A DNA stretch of 32,949 nt from Burkholderiales bacterium (GTDB lineage: Bacteria; Pseudomonadota; Gammaproteobacteria; Burkholderiales; SG8-39): contig JAOAEA010000045.1 in NCBI GenBank assembly GCA_026417035.1, positions 1 through 32,949 of the forward strand. The letters run 5' to 3'. Made by a program: the position numbers and the translations under genes. Shown one piece after another: positions 1-8,867 of the stretch; the stretch's first letter is position 1; the number at the start of each line of letters is the position of its first letter. The notes below the pieces were generated by a model. It did not search any database. It saw nothing but the letters and a program-made list of their open reading frames with translations, and was not told where the DNA came from.

Positions 1-2
1 AT

Positions 3-107
3 CTGGAGGAACTCGCCCGCCGCGAACTGGCGGCCGACCGGGCGCGGGAAGCAGGGTCGCACCTTGCGGCGCCGGTCGACGTGGTGCCGCTGTCGGGAAC
101 CCGCTAG
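3..107 (+). CDS. 3' end of a gene entering from the left, probably ftsH
   Basis: An open frame runs from the window edge to a TAG at 105-107 and gives 34 C-terminal residues ending PLSGTR. The visible tail is charged and Ala-rich and shows no domain of its own. ftsH commonly precedes folP and glmM in proteobacteria, and FtsH ends in a variable, poorly conserved tail, so ftsH is the likeliest identity. That rests on gene order only, since no catalytic part is visible. A strong hairpin follows about 50 bp downstream. Confidence 0.45.
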   Translation: MEELARRELAADRAREAGSHLAAPVDVVPLSGTR

Positions 108-154
108 CTCCCGCCGCGGCCCCCGCGGCCGCCTGACCCGCCGCCCGCGCATCG

Positions 155-182
155 CGAGGGCCTGCCCGCCGGCAGGCCCTCG
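155..182 (+). terminator. Perfect GC-rich hairpin before folP
   Basis: Two perfect 12-base arms (CGAGGGCCTGCC and its complement) flank a four-base loop CGCC. The downstream sequence CGTTTCC has only a short T run. The position between the end of the upstream gene and folP fits a terminator or a 3' mRNA-stabilising stem. It ends 15 bp before the folP start codon, so it could also limit folP read-through. Confidence 0.55.
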
Positions 183-197
183 TCGTTTCCGGCCCGC

Positions 198-1043
198 ATG
201 ACCGCCGCCGCCCTTCGCCTCGGACGCCACGTGCTTCCCCTCGACCGACCGCTCGTGATGGGCGTGGTGAACGTGACGCCCGATTCCTTCTCCGACGGGG
301 GGCGCTTCCTCGATGCGCAGGCCGCGATCGAGCACGCGCGGCGCCTGGTCGAGGAGGGCGCCGACATCCTCGACGTGGGGGGCGAATCGACCCGGCCTGG
401 CGCGTTGCCGGTGGACGAGGCCGAGGAGTCGCGTCGCGTCCTCCCGGTGCTCGAGGGCATCCTCCCGCTCGGCATCCCGGTCTCCATCGACACGACCAAA
501 CCCGGCGTCATGCGCGCGGCGATCGCCGCCGGCGCGGCGATGGTGAACGACGTGACGGCCCTCCGCTCGCCCGGCGCGCTGGAAGCGGTCGCTGCGGCCG
601 ACGCCGGCGTCTGCCTCATGCACATGCTCGGCGAGCCGCGCACCATGCAGGCGAGCCCGGCCTATGGCGACGTCGTCGCCGAGGTGCGCGACTTCCTGGC
701 CGCGCGGGCGGCGGTATGCGAGGCCGCCGGCATCGGCCGCGACCGCATCGTGATCGACCCCGGCTTCGGGTTCGGCAAGACGGTCGCGCACAATCTCGCC
801 CTGCTGCGGGGCCTGCCGGCGCTCGCCGCGCTGGGGTTTCCCGTGCTCGCCGGCCTGTCGCGCAAGTCGACGCTCGGTGCGATCACCGGGCGGGCGGTTG
901 GCGACCGCCTCGCGGCGAGCGTCGCGGCCGCTTTGTTGGCGGTGCAGCGGGGCGCTAGAATCGTGCGCGTGCACGATGTCGCCGCCACGCGCGATGCCCT
1001 GGCGGTGCTCGCGGCGGTAGCGCGGAGCGCCCCTGGGCCCTGA
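198..1043 (+). CDS. folP: Dihydropteroate synthase
   Basis: This 281-residue cytoplasmic enzyme condenses 6-hydroxymethyl-dihydropterin diphosphate with p-aminobenzoate in folate synthesis and is the sulfonamide target. The N-terminal pterin-binding signature [15 protein letters not shown] lies at residues 21-35 and the second, [11 protein letters not shown], at 59-69. Further expected TIM-barrel segments are SIDTTKP near 97, [10 protein letters not shown] near 188 and the substrate-loop SRKSTLG near 221. Length is normal for the family. The start is the first ATG after the hairpin, with no clear Shine-Dalgarno sequence. glmM follows 61 bp later on the same strand, a common bacterial pairing. 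Confidence 0.97.
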   Translation: MTAAALRLGRHVLPLDRPLVMGVVNVTPDSFSDGGRFLDAQAAIEHARRLVEEGADILDVGGESTRPGALPVDEAEESRRVLPVLEGILPLGIPVSIDTTKPGVMRAAIAAGAAMVNDVTALRSPGALEAVAAADAGVCLMHMLGEPRTMQASPAYGDVVAEVRDFLAARAAVCEAAGIGRDRIVIDPGFGFGKTVAHNLALLRGLPALAALGFPVLAGLSRKSTLGAITGRAVGDRLAASVAAALLAVQRGARIVRVHDVAATRDALAVLAAVARSAPGP

Positions 1044-1104
1044 GCCCCGGGCTCCTCGGTCGTCAAGGCGCGATCCTCAATCCCCGATCCTCAATCCCGC
1101 CCCA

Positions 1105-2463
1105 ATGTCCCGGAAATACTTCGGCACCGACGGCGTCCGCGGGCGCGTGGGCGAAGCGCCCATCACGCCGGATTTCGTGCTCCGTCTCGGCTACGCGGCC
1201 GGCGAGGTGCTGGCGCGACGCGACGCGCCGGCTCGCGGGCGGGCCACCGTGCTCATCGGGAAGGACACGCGCATCTCGGGCTACATGCTCGAGGCGGCGC
1301 TCGAGGCGGGCCTCTCCGCCGCCGGCGTGGACGTCATGCTCTGCGGCCCGATGCCGACGCCCGCGGTGGCCTACCTCACGCGCGCGCTGCGTCTCTCGGC
1401 CGGGGTCGTGATCAGCGCCTCGCACAACCCGTACCCGGACAACGGCATCAAGTTCTTCTCGGCGCAGGGCGGCAAGCTCGCCGACGCGGTCGAGGCCGAG
1501 ATCGAGCGGGCGATGGATGCGCCGCTCGGCTGCCGACCCGCCGCGGAGCTCGGACGCGCGAAACGGATCGACGACGCGGCCGGCCGCTACATCGAGTTCT
1601 GCAAGAGCACCTTTCCGAACGCGCTCGATCTGCGGGGCCTGCGCATCGTCGTGGACGCCGCGCACGGCGCCGGCTACCACGTCGCGCCGCCGGTGTTCCA
1701 CGAGCTCGGGGCGGACGTCGTCGCGATCGGCGTCTCGCCGAACGGGCTCAACATCAACGACCGCGCCGGCGCGACGCATCCCGCGGCCCTTGCCGAGGCG
1801 GTGCGCTCGCACCGCGCGGACATCGGCATCGCGCTCGACGGCGACGGCGACCGGCTGCTCATGGCCGATGCCGCCGGCGCCACCTACGACGGCGACCAGC
1901 TCCTCTACGTGATCGCGCAGGACCGCCTGCGCCACGGCGGGCTCAGGGGCGTCGCCGGGACGCTCATGACGAACCTCGCGCTCGAGCGCGCGTTGGGCGG
2001 CCTGGGCGTGCCGTTCGCGCGCGCGAAAGTCGGCGACCGCTACGTGCTCGAGATGCTCGAGGAGCGCGGCTGGGATCTCGGCGGCGAGAACTCCGGACAC
2101 ATCCTCTGCCTCGACAAGCACACGACGGGCGACGCGATCGTCTCGGCCCTGCAGGTGCTCGCGGCGCTGCGCCGCTCGGACCGGACCCTCGCCGAAGCGG
2201 CGGGCGCCCTGCGGCTCTACCCGCAGAAACTCGTCAACGTGAAGGTCGCGCGCGGCTTCGACTGGCAGTCCGACCCCTCGATCGCGGCTGCCAGGGCCGC
2301 AGCGGAGAGCCGGCTCGGCTCGCGCGGGCGGCTCCTGCTGCGGCCCTCCGGCACCGAGCCGGTGCTGCGCGTGATGGTGGAGGGCGAAGACGCGGCCGAA
2401 GTGGAGGCGGTCGCCGCCGAGCTGGCCGGCGTCGTCGAGCGGGCGGCGAGGGCGGCCGCATAG
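1105..2463 (+). CDS. glmM: Phosphoglucosamine mutase
   Basis: This 452-residue enzyme interconverts glucosamine-6-phosphate and glucosamine-1-phosphate on the way to UDP-GlcNAc for peptidoglycan and LPS. The N-terminus ([12 protein letters not shown]) is the family hallmark. The phosphoserine loop [12 protein letters not shown] is at 103-114, with the catalytic Ser at about 106. The metal-binding loop DGDGDR is near 246-251, and the phosphate-binding loop [10 protein letters not shown] is near the C-terminus. Length is typical and no defect is seen. It is the last conserved housekeeping gene before the arsenic region, which begins on the opposite strand about 90 bp further on. Confidence 0.97.
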   Translation: MSRKYFGTDGVRGRVGEAPITPDFVLRLGYAAGEVLARRDAPARGRATVLIGKDTRISGYMLEAALEAGLSAAGVDVMLCGPMPTPAVAYLTRALRLSAGVVISASHNPYPDNGIKFFSAQGGKLADAVEAEIERAMDAPLGCRPAAELGRAKRIDDAAGRYIEFCKSTFPNALDLRGLRIVVDAAHGAGYHVAPPVFHELGADVVAIGVSPNGLNINDRAGATHPAALAEAVRSHRADIGIALDGDGDRLLMADAAGATYDGDQLLYVIAQDRLRHGGLRGVAGTLMTNLALERALGGLGVPFARAKVGDRYVLEMLEERGWDLGGENSGHILCLDKHTTGDAIVSALQVLAALRRSDRTLAEAAGALRLYPQKLVNVKVARGFDWQSDPSIAAARAAAESRLGSRGRLLLRPSGTEPVLRVMVEGEDAAEVEAVAAELAGVVERAARAAA

Positions 2464-2495
2464 ACGGCCTGCGCGGGGGCGCCTGCGTCAGCCGC

Positions 2496-2512
2496 AAGGC
2501 CGATCGGGCCTT
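2496..2512. terminator. Weak hairpin between convergent glmM and nitroreductase genes
   Basis: AAGGCC and GGCCTT flank a five-base loop GATCG in the short gap between two convergent genes. There is no T tract on either side, so this may be only a weak bidirectional terminator. Confidence 0.3.
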
Positions 2513-2550
2513 CATCGGGCGAAGGCGGCCGCGCGACCCGCGGGGGCCCT

Positions 2551-3204
2551 TCAGAGCTCGCGCACGAAGTCCTTCGGATCGGGGCGCAGCCGCGCGGGCT
2601 TTCGCTTCGTTACCGTCCCCACGTTCACGAAGCAGACCGGCTCTTCCCCGGCGGCGAGGCCGAAGAGCGCGTGCATGCGGGGCGATCGCAACGCCTGGCC
2701 GCTCGTCAGGCCGGTGCCGAGCCCCGCGGCGTGCGCGGCGAGGAGCAGGTTCTGGATCGCGGCGCCCAGGGAAACGAGGCGCTCGGCCGGCGCGATGTCG
2801 GGGTCGGCCGGTCCGAGGCGCGCGACCGCGAGCATGAGGAGCGGGGCGCGATAGGCCTTGGCGCGCGCGGCCGCGACCTGCTCCGCCGTGGCCGCTGCAT
2901 CGCGGTCGATGAGGGCGCCGGCGAACACCTCGGCGAGCAGCGAACGCTTTTCCCTGGGCACGATGACGAAGCGCCAAGGCACCAGCTCGCCATGGTCGGG
3001 CGCGGCTGCCGCCGCCCGGAACATCGCCTCGAGTTGCGCCGGCGTGGGGCCGGGCTCGCCGAGCCGCTTGGGCGAGACGTTCTGGCGCGAGGCGATGAGC
3101 GCGAGGGCGAACTGCTGGAGCTCTTCGTCCTGATCCCCCGCGCTGGTGGCACGTTCGGGCGCGGGCGCTGCGTCGGGTGCGTCCGGCGAGGCGTTCCAGC
3201 TCAT
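2551..3204 (-). CDS. Nitroreductase family protein (YdjA-like)
   Basis: A 217-residue FMN-dependent nitroreductase-fold protein. After a low-complexity Asp/Ala/Pro leader, RQNVSPKRLGEPGPTPAQLE and the segment AAPDHGELVPWRFVIV (about 70-87) match the FMN-binding region of YdjA-type nitroreductases. A helix-rich middle and a C-terminal FVNVGTVTKRKPA strand follow. The start is the ATG whose ATGA overlaps the stop of the upstream cytochrome gene by four bases, preceded by GGGAGC, implying translational coupling. It is the last gene of the leftward arx-type operon. The physiological substrate is unknown, and a link to arsenic redox chemistry is only positional. Confidence 0.85.
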   Translation of the reverse strand: MSWNASPDAPDAAPAPERATSAGDQDEELQQFALALIASRQNVSPKRLGEPGPTPAQLEAMFRAAAAAPDHGELVPWRFVIVPREKRSLLAEVFAGALIDRDAAATAEQVAAARAKAYRAPLLMLAVARLGPADPDIAPAERLVSLGAAIQNLLLAAHAAGLGTGLTSGQALRSPRMHALFGLAAGEEPVCFVNVGTVTKRKPARLRPDPKDFVREL

Positions 3205-3935
3205 TCGCTGCTCCCGAGGAAGGTCTGCGGTCCGCGCGTTGCCGGCAGCGCGCCGAGCTGTTCGCCGGGCGCGCCGCGCCGGCGTCGCCGGCGCAGGATC
3301 CACCATGGCGCGGCCACGCTCCCGATCGCGACGGCGCCGACGAGCGCCCACTCGAGGGCCTCGCCGACGGGCGAGGCAGGATACGTCGCCGCGAGGTGGG
3401 CGACGATCGGGCCGCGCTCGCCCGGACCCAGGACGGCACCGTTGACGACCTGCATCCTGACGACGGTCGCCCACCACCCCGCGTAGCCGAAGCGCTGCCG
3501 CTCGAAGTAGTCCCGGGCGTGGCAACCGCCGCAGCGCGCCTCGACGAGCCGCACCCCGAGCGGCCGCGCGGCGAGCGCCGCCTCCGCGGCGCGGCGGGTG
3601 GCGGCGGCCTCGGCCTCGCGCTCGCGCTCGGCCCGCGCGGCGGCCTCGCGCTCCAGCCGGATCTGCTCGGCGGCGCGCACCCGTTCGGCCGGAGTGAGCC
3701 GCCGCGCGCCCGCCTGATACTCGTCGGCGGACATCTCCGCGCGCGCCATGGGCACGGCACAGGCGAGCGCGCACGCCAGCGCGAGCCAGGCTCTGGCGTG
3801 CCGAACGAGACGGGGGTGGCAGGCCGGGCGCGCGCGCTCAGCGCGCGACCCGCTCGGCGCCGGCGCGGGCGAGATCGGCGAGCGCCGCGAAGGCGTGTCC
3901 GGCGGGTGCGACGGCGGCGGCGCGGAGGCAGGCAT
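3201..3935 (-). CDS. Membrane-anchored monoheme cytochrome c in the arx operon
   Basis: The frame encodes a hydrophobic export signal (AWLALACALACAVPMARA), an Ala/Glu/Arg-rich probable coiled coil, and a single heme-c site CGGCH followed by a FGYAGWWATVVRM segment. A C-terminal membrane helix (ALVGAVAIGSVAAPWWIL) and an Arg-rich cytoplasmic tail follow. It could carry electrons from the periplasmic ArxAB enzyme to a terminal acceptor. The start is unresolved. The nearest in-frame ATG (3935) lies 98 bp inside the preceding chaperone gene and leaves an unusually long N-region before the signal, and no in-frame GTG or TTG is seen nearer. A sequence error or rare start codon is possible. Confidence 0.7.
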   Translation of the reverse strand: MPASAPPPSHPPDTPSRRSPISPAPAPSGSRAERARPACHPRLVRHARAWLALACALACAVPMARAEMSADEYQAGARRLTPAERVRAAEQIRLEREAAARAEREREAEAAATRRAAEAALAARPLGVRLVEARCGGCHARDYFERQRFGYAGWWATVVRMQVVNGAVLGPGERGPIVAHLAATYPASPVGEALEWALVGAVAIGSVAAPWWILRRRRRRGAPGEQLGALPATRGPQTFLGSSE

Positions 3936-4500
3936 CGCGGAGCGGCTCGGCCCAGTGGTCCACGAAGCTTGCCACGAACTCGGCCGCCATGGCCGCCGCC
4001 TCGGCGTCGCCCCGGGACGCGCGCTCGAGCAGCGCGCCGAGGAACTCGAGCTGGATCGCGACATGGTCCGGGAGGTCGCGAAACCGCTCGTTGCGCTCGA
4101 GGCCCGCGGCCGCGTAGCACCGGGCGAGCATCTGCGCGCTCACGCCGGCGAGGCCGCCCTCGAGGTAGACGCCGGTGTTGAGCGTCACCCGCACCGGCGG
4201 GACGAGGAAGAGGCCGCTGTACTCCACGAGCCACGGCGCATCGGGCGCCGCGGCCGCGCTCTCGTGGAGCCTGGCGACTGCCTCGGCCGTGTCGATCGCG
4301 GCCGCCTCGCCGAGCTCCTCCAGGTCGGCGGCGAGCGCTGAGCACCACTCGCGCGCGGGCATCTCCGCTGGCGGCGGCACGAACGCCGCGGCCAGCGTGA
4401 GGAAGAGCTCCGCGAGCGCGCCGGCCTCGCGCGCCGCGGCCGCCGCCTCAGGCCGCGCCGCCGAGGCGGAAGCGCGCTGCGCCGAAGGCATAGACCGCAT
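3838..4500 (-). CDS. arxD: TorD/NarJ-family molybdoenzyme chaperone, ArxD-like
   Basis: A 220-residue, largely helical cytoplasmic chaperone. The signature segment NERFRDLPDHVAIQLEFLG (about 138-156) is the conserved motif of TorD/DmsD/NarJ proteins, which hold a molybdoenzyme apoprotein for cofactor insertion and Tat export. It overlaps the end of the NrfD-like gene by about 50 bp. An alternative ATG at 4491 is as plausible, and neither has a clear ribosome site. As the chaperone gene following the catalytic, iron-sulfur and membrane subunits, it corresponds to arxD. A second TorD paralogue serves the arr operon. Confidence 0.85.
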   Translation of the reverse strand: MRSMPSAQRASASAARPEAAAAAREAGALAELFLTLAAAFVPPPAEMPAREWCSALAADLEELGEAAAIDTAEAVARLHESAAAAPDAPWLVEYSGLFLVPPVRVTLNTGVYLEGGLAGVSAQMLARCYAAAGLERNERFRDLPDHVAIQLEFLGALLERASRGDAEAAAMAAEFVASFVDHWAEPLRDACLRAAAVAPAGHAFAALADLARAGAERVAR

Positions 4501-5569
4501 ACGCCAGGAACCCCGCCATCGCGAGGAGCGCCCACTCGGTCGTTGAGGGCGAATATTGGATCAGCCCGTGGGCCCAGCTTCCCTTGAAGAGCGGCACGAG
4601 CTGGCCGCCGATCACGAACTCGTACTTGCCGAGAAACAGCGCGATGAGCAGGAGGAGCAACGCGGCGACCTGCATGCTGCCGCTCGCGCGCATCCCCGGT
4701 GAGGACGTGAGCCACAGCGCGACCGCGAGGAAGGCGATCTGGATCCAGAACGCCGGCGAGGCGACGATCGTCTGCCAGACCTGCATGCCGTCGAGGTTGG
4801 CCGCGAGGCCGACCACCATCCGGCCGAGCACGAAGGCGAGCTGGATGGCGATGAGCAGCGCGACGAGCCTCGGCAGCGGGCCGGACACGGCCGCGCGCGT
4901 CGCCTCGTCGGGCGTGCCGGCGAGGTGCGTGAAGAGCAGGGCGAACGCGAGGCCGGCGAGCACGGACTCGACGAGGAACATCACCGGGACCTCGCCAGAG
5001 AACCAGAACGGGCGCATCGAGAGCGTGGCGAAGAGCAGCGACCCGGTGAAGATCACGAACACCGCCGCGACGAGCGCGACGACCGACACGCCGGACGAGG
5101 GCTTCGCATCGGCGCCTTTCGCCACCCATCCCGAGGCGAGGAGGATCAGGCAGATCGCATACACCACGACGCCGATCACCTTCCAGAAGAGCGGCGAGGC
5201 GACCTGGAAATTGAGCGGGATCGCCCAGAGCGCCCTGAGCGGGCTGCCGAGCTCGAAGAAGAGCGCCGCGCCCGCGCCGACGAGCAGCGCCAGGGCGAGC
5301 CACACCGCGCGCCGCGCGAGCGGCCGGAACGCGGGCAGCCCGAACACCGTGCCGAGCGCCGCGACGATGCCCAGGCCGGCCGAGCTCATCAGCAGGAAGT
5401 CGTAGGTCACGATCGGCAGGCCCCACATGAGCCCGAGGCTCGTCGTGTTGAAGGCGGCGTGGCCCTGCGCCGCGAGCTGCCAGACGACGAACGCGCCGGT
5501 GATCACCAGGCCGACGATGCCGGCGAGGAAGCCGCCGGTGCCGCCGCGGGACGTGGTTGCACTGTTCAT
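4448..5569 (-). CDS. arxC: NrfD/PsrC-type membrane quinone-interacting subunit, ArxC-like
   Basis: A 373-residue integral membrane protein with roughly nine or ten hydrophobic helices. It is of the NrfD/PsrC family, which passes electrons between the quinone pool and a periplasmic iron-sulfur subunit. Family features include the early GLPIVTYDFLLMSSAGL helix, the FFELGSPLRAL turn and the LLFATLSMRPFW segment. A consensus GGAGG precedes the ATG, and the gene begins 12 bp after the iron-sulfur subunit stops. In an arx system it would accept electrons from arsenite oxidation into quinone. The arr operon of this window has no equivalent. Confidence 0.9.
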   Translation of the reverse strand: MNSATTSRGGTGGFLAGIVGLVITGAFVVWQLAAQGHAAFNTTSLGLMWGLPIVTYDFLLMSSAGLGIVAALGTVFGLPAFRPLARRAVWLALALLVGAGAALFFELGSPLRALWAIPLNFQVASPLFWKVIGVVVYAICLILLASGWVAKGADAKPSSGVSVVALVAAVFVIFTGSLLFATLSMRPFWFSGEVPVMFLVESVLAGLAFALLFTHLAGTPDEATRAAVSGPLPRLVALLIAIQLAFVLGRMVVGLAANLDGMQVWQTIVASPAFWIQIAFLAVALWLTSSPGMRASGSMQVAALLLLLIALFLGKYEFVIGGQLVPLFKGSWAHGLIQYSPSTTEWALLAMAGFLAYAVYAFGAARFRLGGAA

Positions 5570-5581
5570 GGGTGTCCTCCG

Positions 5582-6337
5582 TCAGGCCTTGTTCGTTTCA
5601 CGCGAGCTCGGGACGGCCGCCGCGGCGCCGCCCGAGAGGTAGTACACCTGCGGCTTGTTGCCGGTGTGGTCGAGGAGCCGCGTGCCGCGCTTGTCGGCGA
5701 TCAGCTTGTTCACCGTCGAAGCGGGGTTGTCGAGGTCGCCGAAGTAGCGCGCCTTCGGCGGGCACATGCGCACGCAAGCCGGCGTGAACTCCTTGGTGGC
5801 GGGATCGTGCTCGTCGAGGTCGGCGACGCCCTTGGGCGCCTTGCTCACCTTGTGGTAGCAGAAGGTGCATTTCGACACGACGCCGTTCGGTTGGATGCCG
5901 ACGCCGTGCGAAGGGTCGTCCTGCGGGCCGCGGTAGGGCGGGCTCCAGCTGCGGCCGTCCTTGCCCGGGAACACGCCGCGGATGTCGGGCGCCACCACGG
6001 GCCTCTCGTCGGTGTAGAAGCGCACGCCGTAGGGGCAGGCGACCATGCACGCCTTGCAGCCGATGCACTTGTTCCAGTCGATGAGGACGAAGCCGCCCTC
6101 GGCCTCCTTGTAGGTCGCGCGCGTCGGGCACGCGCTCACGCACGAGGGATGCTCGCAGTGCATACACGGCCGCGGGAACCACTTGATGCTCACGTTCGGG
6201 AACCTGCCCTCGCTGTAGAAGAGCACGTCCTGCCAGTTCTCGCCCGGCAGCCGGCTGTTCTCCATGGCGCACGCCGTGGTGCAGGCCTGGCAGCCGGTGC
6301 ACTTGTCGAGGTCGATGACCATTCCCCATTTCGCCAT
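5582..6337 (-). CDS. arxB1: Four-cluster [4Fe-4S] electron-transfer subunit, ArxB-like
   Basis: A 251-residue NrfC/DmsB/PsrB-type ferredoxin subunit. Cysteine groups CTGCQACTTAC, CMHCEHPSCVSACP, CIGCKACMVACPYG and the split CTFC...CVRMCP set provide ligands for four [4Fe-4S] clusters. It lacks its own Tat signal, so it is probably exported as a complex with the Tat-signalled catalytic subunit. The ATG lies 9 bp after the catalytic gene's stop codon, and the GGAGG ribosome site abuts that stop, implying coupled translation. It relays electrons between the molybdopterin subunit and the NrfD-like membrane subunit. Confidence 0.93.
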   Translation of the reverse strand: MAKWGMVIDLDKCTGCQACTTACAMENSRLPGENWQDVLFYSEGRFPNVSIKWFPRPCMHCEHPSCVSACPTRATYKEAEGGFVLIDWNKCIGCKACMVACPYGVRFYTDERPVVAPDIRGVFPGKDGRSWSPPYRGPQDDPSHGVGIQPNGVVSKCTFCYHKVSKAPKGVADLDEHDPATKEFTPACVRMCPPKARYFGDLDNPASTVNKLIADKRGTRLLDHTGNKPQVYYLSGGAAAAVPSSRETNKA

Positions 6338-6346
6338 GGCTGCCTC

Positions 6347-8836
6347 CTAGGCCTTCTCGACCGAAACCTTGGTGGTGTAGTAGCTGCACTGTCCGGTGAC
6401 GCGGTCGGACTGGTTCACGGTCACCTCGCCGCAGTGGCCGGGCGGCCGGTTCTTCGCCCATCGGCCCATCGCCCAGTGCCCGTGCTCCATCGGGAACACG
6501 ATGGTGTCGGGCCGCGTGCCCTCGAAGTACCGGCAGTAGCCCTCGATCGACCCGACCGCGGACTTCACCCGGACGCGGTCGCCGTCGGCGATGCCGCGCT
6601 TGCGCGCCGTCTCCGGATGGATCTCGATGTACACGGTGTCGCGCCCGCCCATCACCGGCTGCAGCAGCGAGATGGCGACCGGCAGGTTCGCGCCGCGCCC
6701 TTCGGCGTGCAGCGCGACCTTCGGCGTCGACATGTAGAGGTCGCCGCCGCCGGGGTGCTTCGGCTCCTCCCACTGCGGGAACATCAGTTTCGCCTTGTCG
6801 CGGCCGGTCTTCGCCGCGATCCAGTCGGCGTGCTGCTCGAGGTAGCCCGAGCGGATCTCGAACTTGCCCGAGGGCGTCTTGAGGAGCTTCGCCTTGACCT
6901 CCTCCGGCGTCATCGCCTTGCCGTAGCCCTTGCCGTCCCACTCGTAGAAGGCGCCGTCGCGCTGCTGCCACAGGTAGGGCTTCCGGTACCAGACGCCTTT
7001 CTCTTTCCAGCTCTCGAAGTCCTTGACGCCGTTGTCGCCCGGGTTCGCCTCGAAGCCCTTGGCCAGGGCGCGGATGACGTTCTCGGTGTTGCCGAGCGCC
7101 TTGTAGTACTCGCCGGTCGGCCCCTTGATGCGCTTGCCGATCTCGATCAGCGTGTCGCCGAAGTACTTCGTGTCGTAGAGCGGCTTCACCGCCGGCACCC
7201 GCAGCTGCGCGAGCGGCCAGCCCTGGAACGGGTAGGTGGGCGCGTCCTGCAGCCGCTCGAGGTAAGTGTGGTCGGGCAGGATCAGGTCGGCGAACATGGC
7301 CGACTCGCCTGGGAACGGCGACGTGTCGATGACGAAGAGCTCCGCCATCGCCTGCTCCCACACCTGGCCGTTGGGGGCGGTCCAGGTCGGGTTGGTGAGG
7401 TAGAAGAGGATCGTGTCGAGCTTGTACGGCTTGCCTGCGAGCGAGTTCGGCCCGAGCTCCTGCAGCATGTTCTTGGCGAGCAGATAGCCGTCCTCGCTGC
7501 CCTTCAGGTCGATGCGCGGCTGCTTCTTCCAGGGGCCGTTCTTCGCGTAGTCGTCCATGAAGTCGGCGTCCTTCACCGGCAGCGGACCGTAGGCCGGGCC
7601 CATCTGGTACATGAGGCCGCCCTTGGCGTAGAGCGAGCCCACGAGCGCGTTCAGCGTGTGGATCGCCATGCCGTTGAAGATGCCGTTCGAGTGCGCGTGC
7701 GCGCCGCGCTCGAAGAGCGCGATCGCCGGGCGCGTCGTGCCGAACTCGCGCGCCGTGGCGACGATGTCGCGCTCGAAGAGCGTCGTGACGCCCGCCGCCC
7801 AGGCCGGGGTGCGGTCCTTCAGTTCGACGTTCCACCACTCGACCAGCCCTTTGACCCACTTCTCGTCGAACGTGGCGGGATCGACCGTCTGTCCGGCCTT
7901 GAAGCGGTTGACCCCGTCCTTGAAGTCGCCGACGAAGCTCCTCTCCCAGAGCCCTTCGGTCAGGATCACATGGGCGATCGCCAGCGCCAGCGCGCCGTCG
8001 GTCCCGGGCTTGATGAGCAGCGCCCGGTCGCTCGCGGCGAGCGTCGTGTTCATGTGCACGTCGACCGCGGTGACGCGCGTCTTCGGGCTTTTCTCGCCGC
8101 GGATGTAGCCCCAGACCTGCATGTTGTTGTTGTAGGGGCGGAAGGCCTCGAGGAAGCTCGCGCCGAAGATGAGCAAGTAGTTGGTGTTGTGGTAGTCGTA
8201 GGCGCTGTAGGAGGCGTTGCCGTCCGTGCACTGCTTCGAGAGGATGCTGCCGTCCGAGCACATCGACGAATGCCCGATGGGCACGTTCGGCGAGCCGTAG
8301 AGCGCGCCGAACGTGCCGAGCAGGCCGGCGCAGGACGCGCCCCAGCCCCGCCCGAAGGCGAGCGCGAAGCGGTGGCTCTCGCCCTTTTCGCGCAGCGCGT
8401 TCAAGCGGTCGGCGACGGTGTTGAGCGCCTCGTCCCAGCTGATGGGGACGAATTTCGGGTCCTCGTTGCGGCCCTTCTTGGGGTTGGTACGCTTCATCGG
8501 CCCCTTGAAGCGGTCGGGGTCGTACAGGATGTACGCGCCGAGCGGGCCCTTCGGACAGAGCTTGCCGTTCGAGATCGGGTGCTCGGACGAACCGTAGATC
8601 GCGTGCACCCGGCCGTCGGTCGTGTAGACGTCGATGCCGCAGCGCGCCGGGCACTGGTGGCAGATGCTCTTCGTGATCTTGGTCTCGCCGGTCGCCGGCT
8701 GCGCCTGGGCGTGTGCGGGCTGCAGCGTGCGCAGCGCGCCGCTGCCGACGGCCCCGGCGGCGCCGGTCGCCGCGGTCGCCTGCAGGAAGCGGCGCCGGGT
8801 CAGCCTCGTCTTGAAGATGCTCTCTGCGATTCCCAT
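6347..8836 (-). CDS. arxA: Molybdopterin catalytic subunit, ArxA-type anaerobic arsenite oxidase
   Basis: An 829-residue DMSO-reductase-family enzyme. The N-terminus has a Tat signal (TRRRFLQA, 13-20). A [4Fe-4S] site follows with C59-x2-C62-x3-C66-x27-C94. GRGWG at 162-166 precedes HSSMC, in which C193 is the predicted molybdenum ligand. The segments FVPISWDEAL and ELKDRTPAW are shared by the Arr/Arx group. Where ArrA has RGRY and CAEAEK, this protein has GRGWG and CSDGS, the pattern I associate with ArxA. Length also fits. The start follows GGAGGCC, 31 bp after arxB2. The gene order B2-A-B1-C-D with divergent XSR genes supports the assignment. A polysulfide or thiosulfate reductase is less likely but not excluded. 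Confidence 0.87.
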   Translation of the reverse strand: MGIAESIFKTRLTRRRFLQATAATGAAGAVGSGALRTLQPAHAQAQPATGETKITKSICHQCPARCGIDVYTTDGRVHAIYGSSEHPISNGKLCPKGPLGAYILYDPDRFKGPMKRTNPKKGRNEDPKFVPISWDEALNTVADRLNALREKGESHRFALAFGRGWGASCAGLLGTFGALYGSPNVPIGHSSMCSDGSILSKQCTDGNASYSAYDYHNTNYLLIFGASFLEAFRPYNNNMQVWGYIRGEKSPKTRVTAVDVHMNTTLAASDRALLIKPGTDGALALAIAHVILTEGLWERSFVGDFKDGVNRFKAGQTVDPATFDEKWVKGLVEWWNVELKDRTPAWAAGVTTLFERDIVATAREFGTTRPAIALFERGAHAHSNGIFNGMAIHTLNALVGSLYAKGGLMYQMGPAYGPLPVKDADFMDDYAKNGPWKKQPRIDLKGSEDGYLLAKNMLQELGPNSLAGKPYKLDTILFYLTNPTWTAPNGQVWEQAMAELFVIDTSPFPGESAMFADLILPDHTYLERLQDAPTYPFQGWPLAQLRVPAVKPLYDTKYFGDTLIEIGKRIKGPTGEYYKALGNTENVIRALAKGFEANPGDNGVKDFESWKEKGVWYRKPYLWQQRDGAFYEWDGKGYGKAMTPEEVKAKLLKTPSGKFEIRSGYLEQHADWIAAKTGRDKAKLMFPQWEEPKHPGGGDLYMSTPKVALHAEGRGANLPVAISLLQPVMGGRDTVYIEIHPETARKRGIADGDRVRVKSAVGSIEGYCRYFEGTRPDTIVFPMEHGHWAMGRWAKNRPPGHCGEVTVNQSDRVTGQCSYYTTKVSVEKA

Positions 8837-8867
8837 GGGTGGCCTCCGGTTGAGCGCGGGCGGGGCG

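Noticed and set aside
6347..8836. Assigning this molybdoenzyme to polysulfide or thiosulfate reductase
   Set aside because: The overall operon type is shared, but the divergent PhnD-kinase-sigma54 regulator trio, the arxB2 gene and the GRGWG/HSSMC residues fit ArxA better. Only a tree would settle it.
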